A DNA stretch of 64,000 nt from Hahella sp. HNIBRBA332 (GCF_030719035.1 NZ_CP132203.1:5536501-5600500); one strand, 5' to 3'. Shown: positions 25,233-34,397, counted from the stretch's first letter. Translations and numbers: made by a program. Notes: a model not told the origin generated them from the letters alone.

Positions 25233-25261
25233 CCCCGACATTTCCGGTGGGAGACAGCAGC

Positions 25262-26416
25262 GTGTTGAAACGCGCAAACCGCGTGACGCTTTCCATGTCC
25301 GCCCTGGCCATCGCGGCGCTGTTGTTTCTGGATTTTGCGTCCTTCCAACCGAACCGCATACTTCCTGGTGAAGGCGTTCCGTTACTGGACGCTCTCTCCC
25401 TTCAATGGAGCCTGCCGGTTTTCGGCGGCGCGCTCATTATCGCCTTGTTATCCTGGCGTCCCAACCGCCACGCCTATCACGCCATATTGCTGATGGCGAC
25501 CGCAATAGTCGCGTTATTACCTTTGCTGGCGGGCGTATTCGGCCTGGAACGCGCAACCGAAGGCATGCGCCATGGCCGGGCGGCGCTGGGGAGCGGCTTT
25601 TGGCTCGCGGGCTTCTTTACGGCGCTGATCATGATCGAAGCCTGCCACAAGCTACAGGCCGGAATCTGGCTGAAGCTCGCCGGCGTCACCGCCGTCGTCG
25701 CGGGCATCGCAATCGCCTACTCCTTTGGCGTACTGGAGAAGTTATCCCTGGCGCAAGAATTTCATGTCCGACAACGCCAGTTCGTGACGGAGATGGGCGC
25801 GCATTTCAACTTGGTTTTCTGGTCAATGCTGCCCAGCGCGCTGATGGGCATGGCGCTCGCCATCTGGGCGACGCGCTCAGAAAAAGCCCGGCGCGGGCTG
25901 TTTGGAGTGCTCAATGTGCTGCAGACCATCCCCAGCCTGGCGCTGTTCGGCCTATTGATCGCGCCTCTGAGTTACCTCGCCAATGAGTTTGAGTGGCTGC
26001 GCGCTATCGGCGTTCAGGGGATCGGCTTCACCCCGGCGTTGATCGCACTGATTGGCTACAGTTTATTACCCATGACCCGTAACGCTTACGTCGCTCTCAC
26101 CGGAACCCCTGAGCCGGTTCTTGACGCCGCTCGCGGCATGGGAATGAGTGAAAGCCAGGTATTCCTGCAGGTACGCCTGCCATTGGCGGCTCCCGTGATT
26201 CTGGAAGGCCTGCGCATCATGACCGTACAAACCATCGGCCTTACCGCTGTCGCCGCGTTAATCGGCGCCGGAGGTATGGGAACCTTCATTTTTCAGGGCC
26301 TGGGTCAGGCGGCAATGGATTTGGTGCTTTTGGGCGCCATTCCCACGATCCTGTTCGCGCTTGCCGCAGACGCCCTGTTCGCATTCTTGACCGCCACAGC
26401 CCGAGGCGCCCCATGA
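25262..26416 (+). CDS. ABC transporter permease, YehY type
   Basis: A 384-residue inner-membrane permease with eight to ten hydrophobic segments. The conserved cytoplasmic loop that docks on the ATPase is present (GTPEPVLDAARGMGMSESQV, then VRLPLAAPVILEGLR). Long permeases with several extra N-terminal membrane segments are typical of YehY. Start GTG at 25262 is chosen for its spacing from GGTGGGAG; an in-frame GTG at 25247 overlaps that site. Its stop overlaps the next ATG by four bases (ATGA), indicating translational coupling. Confidence 0.87.
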   Translation: MLKRANRVTLSMSALAIAALLFLDFASFQPNRILPGEGVPLLDALSLQWSLPVFGGALIIALLSWRPNRHAYHAILLMATAIVALLPLLAGVFGLERATEGMRHGRAALGSGFWLAGFFTALIMIEACHKLQAGIWLKLAGVTAVVAGIAIAYSFGVLEKLSLAQEFHVRQRQFVTEMGAHFNLVFWSMLPSALMGMALAIWATRSEKARRGLFGVLNVLQTIPSLALFGLLIAPLSYLANEFEWLRAIGVQGIGFTPALIALIGYSLLPMTRNAYVALTGTPEPVLDAARGMGMSESQVFLQVRLPLAAPVILEGLRIMTVQTIGLTAVAALIGAGGMGTFIFQGLGQAAMDLVLLGAIPTILFALAADALFAFLTATARGAP

Positions 26417-27480
26417 TCCGACTGGATAACGTATCCATGAAATACGGCGAGCACTACGCCGTACGCAACCTCTCTTTGGACATCGCCAGCGGCGACTTTT
26501 GCGTGCTGGTAGGCACCTCCGGCTGCGGCAAATCCACCACATTGAAAATGATCAATCGACTGGTGGAGCACAACGAGGGGCGCATTCTGATTAATAACCA
26601 GGAAATCGCCAGCTTTGAGATTAACGCGCTACGCCGGCGAATCGGCTACGCCATTCAAAACATCGGCTTGTTTCCTCACTGGAGCGTGGCGAAAAATATC
26701 GCCGTGGTTCCTCGTCTGCTCAAATGGGAGCCGCAACGCATACAAAATCGGGTCAATGAATTACTGGAGCTGTTCGCGCTCGACCCCGCAATTTTCGCAG
26801 ACAAAATGCCCCATGAATTATCCGGTGGGCAGGCGCAGCGCGTTGGCGTGGCGCGTGCGTTAGCGGCGGATCCGGATATTCTGCTCATGGACGAACCCTT
26901 CGGCGCCCTAGACCCTATTACCCGGGAAAGCCTGCAAGAGGAGATGCTGCGGATTCAAACGCAGATTAAAAAGACCATCGTCTTCGTCACCCACGATATT
27001 GAAGAAGCCCTGAAGCTCGCCACCCATATGGTGGTGATGGACGCTGGCCAGATTATCCAGTACGACACGCCGGAAAACATTCTGCACCACCCCGCGAACC
27101 ACTTCGTCGAGAATATTATCGGCAGCCAGGACCGGGGCTTAAAAGCAGCGTCCTGCCAACAAGTGCGCGACATCATGCGTCCCGATCCACCTCGAATACA
27201 GGGCGCTGCGCCGCCATGTCAGGGCGCGGGAAGACTGTGGGCCGTTGATGGAACGAATACGCCAGTGCGATTACTGCAGGCAACCGTGGACGGCGACGCC
27301 AGCTATTGTTGGCGCGAAATTGAGGTCACGCCGGACATGGGTCTGCAGGCGGAAGACAGCGTCAAGCTGGCGATCTCCAAAATGCTGTGGCGCAAAGTCG
27401 CTGCATTGCCGGTTTTGTCTTCTGACGGAGCCTTATTGGCGGAAGTGCGCATGGCGGATCTGGTGGGAGGTTGCGCCTGA
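26413..27480 (+). CDS. ABC transporter ATP-binding protein with C-terminal CBS-like region (YehX type)
   Basis: A 355-residue ATPase: Walker A GTSGCGKST (about 34-42), signature LSGGQAQRVGVARAL (about 136), Walker B ILLMDEPFGALDP, and switch His in VFVTHDIEEAL. The C-terminal 100 residues (VRDIMRPDPP, later VKLAISKMLWRKVAALPVL) look like degenerate CBS domains, as in OpuA/ProV ATPases, where they sense ionic strength or c-di-AMP. Overlaps both flanking genes. Confidence 0.88.
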   Translation: MIRLDNVSMKYGEHYAVRNLSLDIASGDFCVLVGTSGCGKSTTLKMINRLVEHNEGRILINNQEIASFEINALRRRIGYAIQNIGLFPHWSVAKNIAVVPRLLKWEPQRIQNRVNELLELFALDPAIFADKMPHELSGGQAQRVGVARALAADPDILLMDEPFGALDPITRESLQEEMLRIQTQIKKTIVFVTHDIEEALKLATHMVVMDAGQIIQYDTPENILHHPANHFVENIIGSQDRGLKAASCQQVRDIMRPDPPRIQGAAPPCQGAGRLWAVDGTNTPVRLLQATVDGDASYCWREIEVTPDMGLQAEDSVKLAISKMLWRKVAALPVLSSDGALLAEVRMADLVGGCA

Positions 27481-28214
27481 TGTGGCGGGCTTCAATCCGT
27501 CGCACGCCCTGGAGGGCATTGACGCCCGCACTGCTGTTAATACTGTGCGCCAGCTTGTTTCCCCACATGGAAGCGCTCTTTCGCTGGCTGCAGCCTGATG
27601 CCTCACAGGTGGTTTATGACCGCGACAGCTTTTGGCGCCTAGTGCTGAGCCACGCAGGTCTGGTGTTGCTGTCAGGGCTTATCGCCACGGTAGTCGGCGT
27701 TGTTTCCGGCATATTGGTGACTAGGGAGTCCGGACGGGATTTCCTTCCCCTGGTGAATAACGTCTCCTCCATTGGTCAAACTTTTCCTCCCGTCGCCGTG
27801 CTCGCGCTGGCGGTTCCCATGACGGGCTTTGGCGGCGCGCCTACGGTGGTCGCCCTGACTTTATACGGCCTGCTGCCGGTGGTGCGTAATACTATCGCTG
27901 GTTTGGAAGGTGTCTCCAGCGCAGTGCTGGAGGCGGCGCGCGGTATGGGAATGTCGCCGTCGCAGGTGTTATGGAAGGTGGAGCTGCCTCTCGCCTTCAA
28001 AGTGATCATGGCCGGCGTACGCACTTCTGTGACTATAAACATCGCCACCGCCGCCATCGGCTCCACCATTGGCGCCAAAACCCTCGGCGACCCCATCGTG
28101 GCGGGCTTGATCAACGGCAATACCGCCTACGTGCTACAGGGCGCCATCCTGGTGGCCTTGCTCGCTGTCGCCGCAGACGCCATTTTCGAACGCATAGAAA
28201 ACGCCTCCGCCTGA
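27480..28214 (+). CDS. ABC transporter permease, YehW type
   Basis: A 244-residue permease with five to six membrane segments and the docking loop LEAARGMGMSPSQVLWKVELPLA. Start at ATG 27480 overlaps the preceding stop by one base and has GGGAGG nine bases upstream; the frame opens slightly earlier at 27471. It completes the four-gene importer. Its stop is five bases from the convergent recQ stop, with no room for a separate terminator. Confidence 0.87.
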   Translation: MWRASIRRTPWRALTPALLLILCASLFPHMEALFRWLQPDASQVVYDRDSFWRLVLSHAGLVLLSGLIATVVGVVSGILVTRESGRDFLPLVNNVSSIGQTFPPVAVLALAVPMTGFGGAPTVVALTLYGLLPVVRNTIAGLEGVSSAVLEAARGMGMSPSQVLWKVELPLAFKVIMAGVRTSVTINIATAAIGSTIGAKTLGDPIVAGLINGNTAYVLQGAILVALLAVAADAIFERIENASA

Positions 28215-28219
28215 GACTC

Positions 28220-30031
28220 TCAGGCGTTGCGAACAATCTCCATGAAGTCTTCGCCGTAACGCTCCAACTTGCTCTTACCGACGCCGTTGAGAGCCAGAAA
28301 CTCCATGTCGTTCTGAGGACGATGGCGCAAGATTTCCATCAGCGTGGCGTCATGGAAAATCATATAAGGCGCCACGCCCTGTTCTTCCGCCAATTCCTTG
28401 CGACGGATGCGCAACGCATCCCATAAAGGTTGATCTTCTTCACGTAACGATTCGCCACTGCGTCGCGGCGCTTTCGACATCACTTCTTTTACGTCTCGCC
28501 GTAACCGAACTTCCTGTTCGCCGCGCAAAATGGGCCGGCAGGATTCCGTCAGCTTCAAGGCGCCGAAGCCGTCCAGATCCACATTCAACAGCCCCCTCGC
28601 AGTTAGCTGGCGCAATACCGAGCGCCATTGCGCCACATCCAGATCTTCGCCAACACCAAAAGTGGGAAGACGTTCATGACCAAACTGTTTCACCTTGTCG
28701 GTCAGTTCGCCTCGCACCACATCAATAAGATGATTGACGCCAAAGCGCTGACCCGTGCGATAAATACAGGACAGAACCTTCTGCGCCGGCACGGTCGCAT
28801 CCCAGGTCTCCGCAGGATTCAGGCAGGCGTCGCAGTTATCGCACCGCTCCGGCGCATTCTCGCCAAAGTAGCGCAGCAATGCGCGACGGCGACAGCTGAC
28901 GATTTCACACAATCCCAGCATGGCGTCGAGCTTCTGCCTCTCCACCCGTTTGAATTGCTCCGCGCCAGGAGAGCCTTCCATCATCTGCCGCAGCTTGATT
29001 ACGTCCTGCAGCCCGTAGGCCATCCAAGCGGTGGACGACTGTCCGTCACGTCCCGCACGGCCGGTTTCCTGGTAATAGGATTCAATGCTCTTGGGGAGGT
29101 CGAGGTGAGCGACAAAGCGGACGTCTGGCTTATCAATACCCATACCGAAAGCAATGGTCGCCACCACTATAACGCCATCTTCCCGCAAAAACCGTTGCTG
29201 GTGCTCCTGGCGCACATCCGCCGGTAAGCCTGCGTGATACGGCAATGCGTTGAAGCCTTCTTTGCACAGCCATTCCGCCACTTGCTCGACTTTATTACGG
29301 GATAAGCAGTAAACAATGCCTGCGTCGTTGGCGTGTTCAGCGCGTAAAAAGCGCAACAACTGCTGCCGCGCGTTCTGTTTCTGGGTGATGCGATATTGAA
29401 TATTGGGACGATCAAAACCGCTGATGAAATGCTGCGCTTCCGTCAGCCCCAGGCGTTCGGCGATTTCCTTCCTGGTGCGTTCGTCGGCGGTGGCGGTCAA
29501 CGCCACCCTGGGCACATGAGGGAATCGCTCCTGCAACAAGTTAAGCTGTAGATAATCGGCGCGGAAATCGTGGCCCCATTGCGACACACAATGGGCTTCA
29601 TCAATAGCGAACAGGGAGATAGGCGTGCGTTGCAGCAGCTCCAGCGTGCGCTCTTGCGTCAGACGCTCCGGCGCGATATAGAGCATGTCCAGCTCCTGGT
29701 CCAGCAGCGCGCGCTCCATATCCCGCAACTCGGCCAGACTGAGACTGGAATTCAGAAAACCTGCGTTGACTCCAACCTGTCTCAAGGCGTCCACCTGATC
29801 CTGCATCAATGCGATCAAAGGGGATATCACCACCCCCACGCCATTACGCAAGATAGCGGGAATTTGATAACACAGCGATTTGCCGCCGCCGGTAGGCATC
29901 AAGACCAAGGCGTCCCGGCCAGCCATCAGTTCCCCGATGACGGCTTCCTGCGGGCCGCGAAATGCGTCGTACCCGAATAAGGTCTGCAAAGCCTGCAGTG
30001 GCGATTGAAGAGAAGATGATATGCGTTTCAT
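28220..30031 (-). CDS. recQ: ATP-dependent DNA helicase RecQ
   Basis: A 603-residue RecQ helicase: Walker A MPTGGGKSLCYQ, DEAH box IDEAHCVSQWGHDFR, helicase motifs VYCLSRNKVE, GMGIDKPDVR and YYQETGRAGRDG. A zinc-binding Cys group (CEIVSC, CDNCDAC) and an RQC winged helix follow, then a C-terminal HRDC domain (about 525-603). The length equals that of the E. coli protein. RecQ unwinds DNA in RecF-pathway recombination and fork repair. It appears monocistronic. Confidence 0.96.
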   Translation of the reverse strand: MKRISSSLQSPLQALQTLFGYDAFRGPQEAVIGELMAGRDALVLMPTGGGKSLCYQIPAILRNGVGVVISPLIALMQDQVDALRQVGVNAGFLNSSLSLAELRDMERALLDQELDMLYIAPERLTQERTLELLQRTPISLFAIDEAHCVSQWGHDFRADYLQLNLLQERFPHVPRVALTATADERTRKEIAERLGLTEAQHFISGFDRPNIQYRITQKQNARQQLLRFLRAEHANDAGIVYCLSRNKVEQVAEWLCKEGFNALPYHAGLPADVRQEHQQRFLREDGVIVVATIAFGMGIDKPDVRFVAHLDLPKSIESYYQETGRAGRDGQSSTAWMAYGLQDVIKLRQMMEGSPGAEQFKRVERQKLDAMLGLCEIVSCRRRALLRYFGENAPERCDNCDACLNPAETWDATVPAQKVLSCIYRTGQRFGVNHLIDVVRGELTDKVKQFGHERLPTFGVGEDLDVAQWRSVLRQLTARGLLNVDLDGFGALKLTESCRPILRGEQEVRLRRDVKEVMSKAPRRSGESLREEDQPLWDALRIRRKELAEEQGVAPYMIFHDATLMEILRHRPQNDMEFLALNGVGKSKLERYGEDFMEIVRNA

Positions 30032-30172
30032 AGCCGCGCATTATACAGGTTGCAGCCTGGGCTCACAGTAGAGATAACCCTGGCGGATTATCCCCTTTTC
30101 TCATCCATAGAGCATTGACGCAAGAGCTGAGCGGTCAAAGAGCAGAGTCAGGAAAAGTGAATCAATAAAGTC

Positions 30173-32317
30173 TCACTCGCCCCACAACCAGAGTTGATTG
30201 GCGCCGTCATGGAACATCCATTGACCTACCACCGCGCCTTCCTCAGAGCCGTATGCATCGACGACGATCGCCGCATCCGACGTCGTTCTGATAGCGCCGT
30301 CAGCGAAATCGAACGTCTGATTCGAGGACGTGGAACAGGTCTCCACGAATAAGGTTGCGCCGTTATAGTTCTCGCCATGGTGGCTCAGACAGTCTCCCGC
30401 CGCGTTATAGAGCGTTCGCGCCACGCTGTCATAAAACCAGTGTTGTTGGGAGGCGTTTCCGCATGTCTGCAGCTCAGGGGACGAGCTCCCTGTCTGTACA
30501 CCCAGACACAATCCACTGCGGGCGCTTTTTAGCGGACGGAAATGAGAGGCGGCCACCCCGTTGACGCGCTCTTCCTGCCCCCACTGAGCGAACTGTTTAT
30601 CGGTATTTTCTTTCAGGCTTTTCAACTGGGCGTAGTCGAGCCAGTTGAAGATATCTTTTTCATAGGTGACGAACAGGGACTCACTGCGTTTGTTGCGCAT
30701 ACGGCCATCTTCAAAGGCCCACTCCTGATTGTCGCCGCCATGACATCCCCAAAGCGCCAGATTGACGCCTGGCGTGACGCCGAGGCCATCGATGCACAGT
30801 TTGGCGTTGGCTTTGGGATGCACTGCGCCGTTGGTGTCCCACCACCATTTCTGCTTATCGCCGCCATCGCAGGCAACCGGACGAATCATCGCAAGATGGC
30901 CGACGTAATCCGGCTGCAGGCAACGCCCAGCGATTTTCAGTTCGCGCCAGCGGGGACGAGCGTTGGCTTCCGCCACTGTGTAACCGCCATCTGAATCATC
31001 TTCGTTTGCGGCGAGTCCTTTCAATAAGTCCACAAGCTCCCCTGACAGATTGTCGCGAATAATATCATCTCCGCTGACCAGTTTGCCTTGCATGGCGTCG
31101 CCAATAACGCCAATCACTCTGCCAGTACCCGGCGGCGCCAGACCGTCATACTCAGAGGAAGCGATCAAGCCTTCATAGCCGATCAGATTGGATTCGTGAA
31201 TCTTGAACAGCGTCTTATCAAACACTTCCACCCGGAAGGACGCCCCGGCTTGAGCGCCCGCCCACAACTCATAGTTGGATTTGGCGGGATTGAGGGCGTC
31301 TACATCGGCATTCATGCGGGAAAAAACGTAAATATTGGCGCCAGGACCAGCGACGCCGTAGAACATGAACTCCATTTCCGGACCCGCGTAAACGCGGGCG
31401 TTGGCGGCGCCGTCGCCCTGCGGCAAAGGCGTATCGAATTTCTGTTGGCTTTCGTTGACGGTGGACCAGCGATTATCCGCGTACAGCAAGCCCACCTGAG
31501 CGCTTAACTCGTGACTGGCGCTGATGTCCACATTGACGTCGACTTTACCGTCCACTCCCATGACCAACACAATTTCCGGCACGATCACTACGGGTATCGG
31601 CCCAATCTGGAAATTAATCGGATCCACATCAAAACGCGCCAATTCAGTTTTCTGATTAATGCTGGCCAGCTCGACATCAGACTTCAACGCCAGGGCGCTG
31701 CCGATTTTGCTGTCCACGACAAACTCTGCGCGCGTCGCCTGGAAATGCTCGATTTCCAGATCAAAAATGAAGTTGCTGCTGAATCCCACACACCCGGTGA
31801 CGGTGACATAGGGGGCTGCCTCAGTGGCCTCGAAAGCGACACGGAAATCTTTATCCGCACAGGCGTCAGGTAAATCCGCCGATTCGCCAGGAGAATATAC
31901 GGTGATGCCTCGCGCCGATAGATCCAGCCCCTTGGCGGCTAAACGCGGCGTTGGAGACGCACTGGGATTTAACGCGCCGCTCAGAGAAACGTCGGCTTCC
32001 TCCACCACATCCGTAAGTTGCGCGTCTTCTACTGATAAGACTGTAGCGCCATCCTCTTCCGTCTTACTCTTGACTCGCTTTAGAAAGCCATAAGGCGCAT
32101 TGTCCGAGGCGCCGGATACAATCACTGAACCGGGCTTCACGTCAGCGACAGCCTGCTCCGACTCGAACACCATCTCAGAGGAGCCCACGGTTTCCGGTCG
32201 CAACGCGCCAGCGTCTTCGATCACCTTGGCGTCCTGAGACACCTTAGGGCCGTCACTACAGGCGGCGAGCAGTGTTGTAAGCAGAGTTAGCGTAAGCGTC
32301 CTTCTGAGCGTGGTCAT
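30173..32317 (-). CDS. Large lipoprotein with C-terminal ricin B-type lectin repeats
   Basis: A 714-residue lipoprotein (lipobox LLAAC, acylated Cys near residue 19). The central region, about residues 60-460, is beta-rich and of unknown family. The C-terminal 230 residues contain two ricin B-like domains: QxW-type repeats KQKWWW, NQEWAF, QQHWFY, NQTFDF and NQLWLW, with paired Cys (CIDG, CHGG, CLGV, CLSHHG). Start chosen at 32317, directly before the lipoprotein signal. Likely anchored in the outer membrane with lectin domains binding carbohydrate. It is related in its ricin part to the PI-PLC-like protein at 8.8 kb. Confidence 0.72.
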   Translation of the reverse strand: MTTLRRTLTLTLLTTLLAACSDGPKVSQDAKVIEDAGALRPETVGSSEMVFESEQAVADVKPGSVIVSGASDNAPYGFLKRVKSKTEEDGATVLSVEDAQLTDVVEEADVSLSGALNPSASPTPRLAAKGLDLSARGITVYSPGESADLPDACADKDFRVAFEATEAAPYVTVTGCVGFSSNFIFDLEIEHFQATRAEFVVDSKIGSALALKSDVELASINQKTELARFDVDPINFQIGPIPVVIVPEIVLVMGVDGKVDVNVDISASHELSAQVGLLYADNRWSTVNESQQKFDTPLPQGDGAANARVYAGPEMEFMFYGVAGPGANIYVFSRMNADVDALNPAKSNYELWAGAQAGASFRVEVFDKTLFKIHESNLIGYEGLIASSEYDGLAPPGTGRVIGVIGDAMQGKLVSGDDIIRDNLSGELVDLLKGLAANEDDSDGGYTVAEANARPRWRELKIAGRCLQPDYVGHLAMIRPVACDGGDKQKWWWDTNGAVHPKANAKLCIDGLGVTPGVNLALWGCHGGDNQEWAFEDGRMRNKRSESLFVTYEKDIFNWLDYAQLKSLKENTDKQFAQWGQEERVNGVAASHFRPLKSARSGLCLGVQTGSSSPELQTCGNASQQHWFYDSVARTLYNAAGDCLSHHGENYNGATLFVETCSTSSNQTFDFADGAIRTTSDAAIVVDAYGSEEGAVVGQWMFHDGANQLWLWGE

Positions 32318-32981
32318 CGCGGTCGTCCCGGAATTAAGTATTTGGCAAGTATGAAAAAACCTTAATTTTAGGTGAAGAAACAACCTCGCGAAACGACAAT
32401 AGGGCCTAGTCTCTTAAGACTCGGGCTAACAAATACGGCCTGTTTATGGGGCCTGGCGTCAGCGGCGGCGTCATCATTCCTTAACATAATTCCGTCTTAA
32501 TGCTCCCCCGGTAGCCTGACGTAATGAGTTGTCCATAATGGGTCTTTTTCAGATTGAATCGCTGAAAAATTGATCTGGATAAAAAAGATGCTATTTATAT
32601 GCTGCAACAATGTTCTCCCTTGAATTTTCTGCAAGCGACGCTATTTCATCCGCCGCTTGTTCTCTGCGGAAGCAACGAATGCTAAAACTCCAGTTGGAGT
32701 TATTTTCCGGGTCGCTCTAAGCGGCCCTTTTTTTGGTTAAAAGGGCCCTTTTTGAGCTGAAATTTGGGCTAATTTTTTTGATTTTTTTCTTTATATTCAA
32801 TACTTTATAGAGAACATCAAACTTTTTTAATAAAAACCTGAATAAAATGCATACAACCTTAAAGATTACTGCTAGACTGCTTTCTGTTAGCTTAATCAGC
32901 TGATGGCGACTCCGCGAATTTGTGCGTTTGCTTGCGGCGTCACTTTATTTGTGGAAAACGCATAAATCACACGAGATCGAT
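32318..32981. other. Long intergenic region with a possible small RNA
   Basis: About 660 bases without a convincing gene. It carries a clear plus-strand terminator at 32709-32734 with no coding gene upstream of it on that strand, suggesting a small RNA encoded somewhere in about 32500-32734. A second palindrome (AAAAGGGCCCTTTT) follows at 32739. The 250 bases from 32735 to the RRM gene are AT-rich and probably form its promoter and long leader, as seen for cold-shock-type genes. Confidence 0.45.
32709..32734 (+). terminator. Orphan rho-independent terminator
   Basis: Eight-pair stem GGGTCGCT/AGCGGCCC (one G-T pair) with a three-base loop followed by seven T residues. No plus-strand gene precedes it for more than 2 kb. 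Confidence 0.85.
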
Positions 32982-33254
32982 ATGAATATTTACGTTGGAA
33001 ATCTGGCCTACGGCGTCACTGAAGAAGAATTGAGAGAAGCTTTTTCCTCTTTTGGAGAAGTTACCAGCGCTAACCTGATCATTGACCGTAATACCGGCCA
33101 GTCCAAAGGTTTCGCGTTTGTCGAAATGTCGAACAACTCTGAAGCGGACGCCGCTATCAAGGGTCTGAACGACACAGCGTTGAAAGGCCGCAATATCAAA
33201 GTAAACCAAGCTAAGCCACGTGAAGAGCGTCCAGCTCGCAGACCACGTTACTAA
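32982..33254 (+). CDS. RNA-binding protein with a single RRM domain
   Basis: A 90-residue protein that is essentially one RNA recognition motif: RNP2 IYVGNL (residues 3-8) and RNP1 KGFAFVEM (about 42-49), then a basic, Arg-rich tail (PREERPARRPRY). Small bacterial RRM proteins of this sort bind single-stranded RNA and are often cold-induced. Start at ATG 32982; a longer frame from 32922 is unlikely because the RRM begins immediately at 32982. Followed by a strong terminator. Confidence 0.93.
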   Translation: MNIYVGNLAYGVTEEELREAFSSFGEVTSANLIIDRNTGQSKGFAFVEMSNNSEADAAIKGLNDTALKGRNIKVNQAKPREERPARRPRY

Positions 33255-33296
33255 GCAGTTTACTGCGGTCTGCGCAGTTTCGGCAGACTGACAAGG

Positions 33297-33320
33297 CGGG
33301 CGCTTCGGCGCCCGTTTTGT
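33297..33320 (+). terminator. Terminator of the RRM gene with UUCG tetraloop
   Basis: Seven-base stem CGGGCGC/GCGCCCG closed by a TTCG loop (a stable C(UUCG)G tetraloop in RNA), then TTTTGTTT. Confidence 0.9.
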
Positions 33321-33385
33321 TTGTAGAGTCCTAAGCTCCCCCTCTCTCCCACTTTTTCATCATCCTTACCTTCTCACTATTTAAC

Positions 33386-33433
33386 GCTCTTGCTCTTGCT
33401 CTTGCTCTTGCTCTTGCTCTTGCTCTTGCTCTT
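33386..33433. repeat. Hexanucleotide tandem repeat, eight copies
   Basis: Eight perfect head-to-tail copies of GCTCTT (48 bases) in the gap between the RRM terminator and the peroxiredoxin gene, about 180 bases upstream of the latter. The gap 33321-33616 holds no gene; the part after the repeat is AT-rich and likely includes the promoter. Copy number is likely to vary between strains by slippage. Confidence 0.95.
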
Positions 33434-33616
33434 GCTTCGAGCCTGTTAGCATCTGACTATCTCCGCCACATCCTTTTATAGCAATTAACAATCGAATTGA
33501 TATTTTTTTATAAATTTATTCAATCATAAATCTCTGCGACACTACCTCCGTCTTAAAAATTAACCGCTTAGCCACGGGCTCAAGTGAATTTGCAACGAAA
33601 TACTGAGGATCAATGA

Positions 33617-34351
33617 ATGTTACAGAGTAGAGAAGGACAAACCGTACCCAGCGTTACTTTCAATCTGCGTGAAGGAGAAAAATGGGTTCAGGTGACCACT
33701 AACGATCTGTTCAAAGGTAAAAACGTCATCGTATTCGCCCTACCGGGCGCATTCACGCCTACTTGCTCAAGCACGCATTTGCCGCGTTACAACGAGCTGG
33801 CCCCCGTATTCAAGCAAAACGGCATAGACGCGATTATCTGTCTGTCTGTTAACGACACCTTCGTCATGAACTCCTGGAAGGCGGACCAGAAAGCGGAAAA
33901 TATCTACTTCCTCGCAGACGGCAACGGTGAGTTTTCCGAAGGCATGGGCATGTTGGTGGAAAAAAGCGAGCTGGGTTTCGGCAGGCGCTCCTGGCGTTAC
34001 AGCATGCTGGTGCGGGATGGCGTGATTGAGAAAATGTTCATCGAGCCGGAATTGCCGGGCGACCCTTTCAAAGTGAGCGACGCCGACACCATGCTCAACT
34101 ACATTAATAAAGAGGCGGTATTGCCCAGCCGGGTCACTGTATTCAGCAAACCAGGGTGTCCACACTGCGCCCGGGCGCACAAGCTGCTGAACGATCGCGG
34201 CATCAGCTTTGAGAACATCGTTCTGGGCGCCAACGGTCTTAGCTACAGCACGCTACAGGCGGTCACAGGCCAGGGCACTACGCCGCAAATATACATTGAC
34301 GGACAGCGCATCGGCGGAGCCGATGATCTGGAAGCCCACTTCGCCAAGTAA
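33617..34351 (+). CDS. Peroxiredoxin-glutaredoxin hybrid peroxidase
   Basis: A 244-residue fusion. Residues 1-160 are a Prx5-type peroxiredoxin with the peroxidatic Cys in PGAFTPTCSSTHLPRY (Cys near 51). Residues about 170-244 are a glutaredoxin with active site KPGCPHCARA (CPHC in place of the more usual CPYC), then TTPQIYIDGQRIGG. Such hybrids reduce hydrogen peroxide and alkyl hydroperoxides using glutathione directly, in the cytoplasm. Length agrees with the Haemophilus enzyme (about 241). It starts a probable operon with the next two genes. Confidence 0.94.
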   Translation: MLQSREGQTVPSVTFNLREGEKWVQVTTNDLFKGKNVIVFALPGAFTPTCSSTHLPRYNELAPVFKQNGIDAIICLSVNDTFVMNSWKADQKAENIYFLADGNGEFSEGMGMLVEKSELGFGRRSWRYSMLVRDGVIEKMFIEPELPGDPFKVSDADTMLNYINKEAVLPSRVTVFSKPGCPHCARAHKLLNDRGISFENIVLGANGLSYSTLQAVTGQGTTPQIYIDGQRIGGADDLEAHFAK

Positions 34352-34366
34352 TACGCGTAAGCCATC

Positions 34367-34397
34367 GTCGGTCCGGCGCAAGCACAGCCGGACCGAC
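34367..34397 (+). other. Perfect 11-base intercistronic hairpin
   Basis: GTCGGTCCGGC/GCCGGACCGAC with a nine-base loop between the Prx-Grx gene and the flavoprotein gene. No T-run follows, so it is more likely an mRNA processing or stabilising element, or a partial terminator that lowers expression of the downstream genes. Confidence 0.55.

Noticed and set aside
33386..33433. Reading the GCTCTT array as a CRISPR or iteron array
   Set aside because: Units are six bases without spacers and no cas, rep or origin features are nearby.
33470..33520. Possible OxyR site (ATAG and CAAT half-sites) before the Prx-Grx gene
   Set aside because: Only one or two half-sites match the ATAGnT-type pattern and the region is AT-rich, so chance matches are expected.
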